Part shown: positions 60,799 to 64,000 of the stretch, piece after piece
Numbering within the stretch: the stretch's first letter is position 1
Layout: each line of letters begins with the position of its first letter
NCBI GenBank assembly: GCA_965232455.1
Contig: OZ246981.1
Location: forward strand, 3,410,001-3,474,000
DNA: 64,000 nucleotides
Direction of reading: 5' to 3'
DNA from: JBFGFX01 sp965232455
GTDB lineage: Bacteria > Pseudomonadota > Gammaproteobacteria > Steroidobacterales > Woeseiaceae
The notes under the pieces: model-generated
What the model was told of the DNA's origin: nothing
Databases searched by the model: none
The model's input: only the letters and a program-made list of their open reading frames with translations
Translations under genes and position numbers: made by a program

Positions 60799-62336
60799 TC
60801 GATGACCCGCGCCGAGACTACCGTGGCGGGACAGTTGCTGCCCGTAACATAGGGACCGAGGCCCGTTTCCACGGCGGCAACCTGTCCGGGCGCCAGTCTA
60901 CGGTTGACACGGCGCTCGATTCGTCGCGACCGGCCGTCGCTGTCCGTGTAGTCGATCGCTATCCGGATGCCGCCGAGCGTCACCGACGTATCGTTTTTGA
61001 CGGACACGACCAGATTGCCGGCCCTGTCCGGATCGCAGCGGCGCAAAACGTAATCGGCGGGATTGCTGCCGACGTCGAGACGCACGAGGCTGCCGCGCGC
61101 CGCATTGGCCATCTCCCCCTGGCCGCCGGCGACCGCCCGGTAATGAGCAATCGCCTTGGCCGTCTCACCCCTTTTCGCGGCGATGTTGCCCAACGCATAA
61201 CGTGCCGGCGCAGTCGGCAGAAGCTCCATGCTGCGCTCGAGATCCGCGACGGCCTCGGTATCGTTGTCCAGTTCCGCGTACGCCAGCCCGCGCTGCAGAT
61301 GGTAGTAGAAGAAATCCTCTCGACGGCGGATCGCGTTCGAGTAGTTGGTGACGGCCATGCCGTACTCTTTGTCCAGCAGCCGGGCGTCGCCGCGCAAGGC
61401 GTAAAAGTTCGCTTCGTCCGGGAATAGACCGATCGCAATTTCAGCCTGATTGACCGCCTTCGCCGTGTCTTTTGCGGCAAGCGCTTTACGGCCCTCGTCG
61501 TAGGCGTCGTAAGCCGGCATTACCCGTCGCGTTTTGGCAAGCGCCGCCTCGTAGCGCTCGATACCGAGTTCGCCGGTCGCGCCCAGTTTCTGCGCCGTGC
61601 GCCTGTTCGCCTCGACGCGTTCCTGCGACGGCGGGTGGCTTGCGAACAGCCCCGACAGCCAGTCGGTGCGCTGGCCCTCGCTCAGGCGCACGAACGTCTC
61701 CTGTAGCGTGACGGCGCCCCGCGGATCGTAACCGGCTTTCGCCATGTACCGCATGCCGTATTCGTCCGATTCGAGTTCCGCGCCCCGCCCGTAGGCCTGG
61801 GTAATGAGCTGCGCGCCGACGCCGGCGCCGCCCATGGCAAGCCCCTGGTAGTCCGAGTCGCTGGTGGCCACGGCGGTGGCCACGACGAGGCCCTGCAGCA
61901 GAATGCCCCGCTCTATCTGTCGCGCGGAATGCCGCGCCGCCGCGTGCACGATTTCATGGCCCAGGACGGCGGCCAGTTCCGCCTCGGAATTCAATTCGGT
62001 CAGCAGACCGCGGTTGATCGCGATCTTGCCGCCCGGCAACGCCCAGGCGTTGGGTACGGAATTGTTCAGGACGACGAACTCGTAGGGCAACGGACGATCG
62101 CTGACCGCCGCCAGCCGCTGTCCAACTCCGTCAACGTACTCCGTCAGGTCCTTGTCGACGTCGTAGACTCCGCCCTGCGACTGCTGCATGGGCAGGTAGT
62201 TCTGCTCGCCCATCTGGATCTCGCCCGCCTCGCTCACGAACGTTATCTCCCGCTTGCCGGTGACGGGATTGACGGAGCACGCCGTTCCGATGGCGAGCAA
62301 GGCAAGTATCGCGGTGATTCGTTTGGCTGCAGTCAT
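60795..62336 (-). CDS. M48-family metalloprotease with TPR-like C-terminus, lipoprotein (BepA/LoiP-like)
   Basis: A 513-residue periplasmic zinc protease. Lipobox IGTAC (C20); catalytic LGHEIVHAAARHS at 126-137 (H127, E128, H131), with the third zinc ligand in the ELESDEYGMRYM segment. The C-terminal half holds TPR-like helical pairs (NQAEIAIGLFPDEANFYALRGDARLLD..., LQRGLAYAELDNDTEAVADLERSMELLP). This combination matches BepA-like outer-membrane protein quality-control proteases. The start at 62336 opens the lipoprotein signal; a longer frame begins at 62360. It is coupled to the DUF5329 gene by ATGA overlap. Confidence 0.93.
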   Translation of the reverse strand: MTAAKRITAILALLAIGTACSVNPVTGKREITFVSEAGEIQMGEQNYLPMQQSQGGVYDVDKDLTEYVDGVGQRLAAVSDRPLPYEFVVLNNSVPNAWALPGGKIAINRGLLTELNSEAELAAVLGHEIVHAAARHSARQIERGILLQGLVVATAVATSDSDYQGLAMGGAGVGAQLITQAYGRGAELESDEYGMRYMAKAGYDPRGAVTLQETFVRLSEGQRTDWLSGLFASHPPSQERVEANRRTAQKLGATGELGIERYEAALAKTRRVMPAYDAYDEGRKALAAKDTAKAVNQAEIAIGLFPDEANFYALRGDARLLDKEYGMAVTNYSNAIRRREDFFYYHLQRGLAYAELDNDTEAVADLERSMELLPTAPARYALGNIAAKRGETAKAIAHYRAVAGGQGEMANAARGSLVRLDVGSNPADYVLRRCDPDRAGNLVVSVKNDTSVTLGGIRIAIDYTDSDGRSRRIERRVNRRLAPGQVAAVETGLGPYVTGSNCPATVVSARVIE

Positions 62337-62372
62337 TCGGCTACCCGGTCGTGTGTCCACCGCATCCGTACA

Positions 62373-63005
62373 TCAGGAACCCGCGGCGGTAAGGTTTTGA
62401 TCCAGGAAATTCCGCAGGAGTTCCGCCCAGTATTCGGCCGCGGCGCGCACCTCGTCGCTCATGCTGCCATCGTCCGGAAGATCCATGTCCGGCGATTCCT
62501 GCGTGTCGGCCGCCCGCAGCAGGAGGCGGTCGCTCACCGAATCACGCATTTCGATGGCGAACGTGAGTTTTCCGGGCTCGAGGATCTGGTTGAGGTCATC
62601 GGCGATGTTCGGCAACTGGTCCGCCGCGGCCGCGCGCAGATCGATCAGCGACGCCCGGATTTTCAGAACGTCCTCGGCGGGCTCGTCGACCAGCTCATAG
62701 TCGCCGATCTGTGCGCGGACTGCCTGCCGGAACGCGCTGCGTACCCGCTGCAGGTCTTCTTCGCTGGCGGGTGCCTCCGTCGGATAAAAAATGCCCATTT
62801 CCTCGGCCTGCAGACGCCGATAACGTGTGAAGTCGACGCCGTCCGCCACATAGGCGATATCGACATTGCTGTTCTGAACCGGCCGGTAGATGTCGTACGA
62901 GACGGTTGTGCAGCCCGCGATCAGTACGGTCATCGCGCTCACCAGCGCGGCGAGACGCGCGAGCGAGCCAGGAGTCGGAAAAATCGTTTTGTGTCGAGCG
63001 GCCAT
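62373..63005 (-). CDS. Lipoprotein of unknown function (DUF3313-like)
   Basis: A 210-residue lipoprotein with lipobox LIAGC (C32). The mature part (YDIYRPVQNSNVDIAYVADGVDFTRYRRLQAEEMGIFYPTEAPASEEDLQRVRSAF...YELVDEPAEDVLKIRASLIDLRA) fits the DUF3313 group of outer-membrane lipoproteins that resemble the LpxR/LppC-like 'AP2-like' periplasmic domain; its function is unknown. It lies 36 nt before the M48 protease start on the same strand and probably belongs to that operon. Confidence 0.78.
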   Translation of the reverse strand: MAARHKTIFPTPGSLARLAALVSAMTVLIAGCTTVSYDIYRPVQNSNVDIAYVADGVDFTRYRRLQAEEMGIFYPTEAPASEEDLQRVRSAFRQAVRAQIGDYELVDEPAEDVLKIRASLIDLRAAAADQLPNIADDLNQILEPGKLTFAIEMRDSVSDRLLLRAADTQESPDMDLPDDGSMSDEVRAAAEYWAELLRNFLDQNLTAAGS

Positions 63006-63111
63006 GGCGCGAATCCTCGAGAATGAATCGGTCGCGAATAGAACTAGAACCTATCTCAAACCAGATCGTAGCTACCGGCGCGGCTGCGATCCAGTTCGAG
63101 ACGGGTTCCAA

Positions 63112-63999
63112 TCACATACTGAGCGTGGCACTCATGGGATTGTGGTCCGAGGTCGTTACCGGACTGACGTCCGCGCTGATTGCCGACAATCCACGGACGT
63201 ATATGTGATCGAGAAACCTGCCGAGAACCCGGACACGATGATCCTCCTCGAACTCGAGCGGCGTGAGCCCCAGGCTCTCCGCTATCATATCGACTATCTG
63301 CATGCGGCGCGCGCGCCAGGTGTTGAAATCCCCCGACAGGATCAGCGGTCCGCGATGCTCGGACAGCGTGTCTGCAATCTGGTCGAACTGTGCGCGGAAC
63401 GCACCCAGCCCGAGCGAAAAATTTACGGCGTGTACGTTGACGACCACCAGCGTTACGTCACTTTCGGTCAGGGCGTACTCCGTGATGCTGGTGGCTTTCG
63501 GCGTGCGAATCACGGGCTCCAGCGTGACAAAACTGCATTGCGTCAGCGGCTTGATGCGGGACAGCGTCAATACGCCGCTGATCTGGTCGCTGGTGCGGTA
63601 ACCGGGTGCGAAGGACCAGTGTTTACTCACGCCCATGTCGCCGATGGTGTCTTCACGCAGCGATGCTTCCTGAATCAGCACGAGGTCCCTGCCACGCGCC
63701 AGCACCCGATAATCGTCTTTCCAGCTTGGCCGGTTCGTCTTCTGCACGTTCCAGTTGACGAGTCGAATGCGGTTCGGGTCGAGCGCGGGCACGCCGTCGC
63801 TCGCGGAATTCCGCAGGGAGCTGCGACACGCATCGACACCGAGCGCGGCGGGTACGTGCATATCCCGCGAACTCGCGGACACCTGTGCGAGCTGCTCCAC
63901 GTAGAGACCCGCACAGGAGCTGGTTACGATCGAAACACACAGGATGGCGCATAAATATGCGATGCGGGAACACCGCCCCCGTGACCGGGATGCCGAATC
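63112..63999 (-). CDS. EEP-family nuclease/phosphatase lipoprotein, 5' end beyond the window
   Basis: A Mg-dependent phosphodiesterase-fold protein: RLVNWNVQK (asparagine), LIQEASL (glutamate), SGDFNTWRARR, and TTSDHNPMSATL (catalytic histidine). A GTG at 63900 could start it, but the frame stays open to the window edge and encodes a lipoprotein-like signal just before that point (LCAILCVSIVTSSC, lipobox SSC), with no start codon inside the window. The true start is therefore probably past 64000. It is the second EEP lipoprotein in the window (the other is at 6645). Confidence 0.85.
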   Translation of the reverse strand, partial: DSASRSRGRCSRIAYLCAILCVSIVTSSCAGLYVEQLAQVSASSRDMHVPAALGVDACRSSLRNSASDGVPALDPNRIRLVNWNVQKTNRPSWKDDYRVLARGRDLVLIQEASLREDTIGDMGVSKHWSFAPGYRTSDQISGVLTLSRIKPLTQCSFVTLEPVIRTPKATSITEYALTESDVTLVVVNVHAVNFSLGLGAFRAQFDQIADTLSEHRGPLILSGDFNTWRARRMQIVDMIAESLGLTPLEFEEDHRVRVLGRFLDHIYVRGLSAISADVSPVTTSDHNPMSATLSM

Positions 64000-64000
64000 G

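Overview
The window is GC-rich chromosomal DNA from an aerobic Gram-negative bacterium. Four TonB-dependent outer-membrane receptors, many lipobox-bearing lipoproteins, a caa3-type cytochrome oxidase and a FecI/FecR-type signalling pair point to a proteobacterium. My best guess is a marine or sediment gammaproteobacterium, but that rests on gene content, not on a phylogenetic marker. I see no tRNA, rRNA, CRISPR array, insertion sequence, phage gene or replication origin.

The main theme of 0-41 kb is breakdown of nucleosides and nucleobases. At the left are deoD-deoC (minus strand), an SDR oxidoreductase and a cupin. They are followed on the plus strand by a TonB-dependent receptor, a propeller-like lipoprotein, an EEP-family nuclease/phosphatase lipoprotein and a large Oar-like receptor. 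From 11.8 to 19.6 kb runs a plus-strand operon: e(P4)-type 5'-nucleotidase lipoprotein, beta-ureidopropionase, NCS1 base permease, dihydropyrimidinase, preT, preA and cytidine deaminase. This is a complete reductive pyrimidine pathway with its import and feeder steps. A second operon on the minus strand (33.2-28.7 kb) holds deoA, a CNT nucleoside transporter, a nucleoside hydrolase and a ribokinase; deoB sits alone at 39.2-40.4 kb. Together these cover dN/N to free base plus sugar phosphate, then uracil/thymine to beta-amino acids.

Among these genes are a sodium/solute symporter with its DUF4212 partner (19.7-21.7 kb), an ECF sigma/FecR/STN-type receptor/amidohydrolase cassette (28.6-21.8 kb), and a phytanoyl-CoA-dioxygenase-like gene divergent from a fourth receptor, which is followed by a lipoprotein MTA/SAH-type deaminase (33.3-38.5 kb).

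From 40.8 to 42.9 kb is a run of small plus-strand genes (YkgJ, TfoX-N, a membrane protein, YjbR, VOC). It converges through a bidirectional terminator on a five-gene cytochrome c oxidase operon (47.9-43.0 kb). Next come an ECF sigma/membrane anti-sigma pair with a secreted protein (50.2-48.3 kb) and a three-gene SSS symporter unit that starts with a 48-residue membrane protein (52.6-50.4 kb). The right end is housekeeping-like: a metzincin-type metalloprotease, a class III aminotransferase, pssA, a PDZ protein, oligoendopeptidase F, a DUF5329 protein, an M48 protease, a lipoprotein, and an EEP-family lipoprotein cut by the window edge. Between pssA and the PDZ gene lies a striking nested inverted repeat of about 164 nt.
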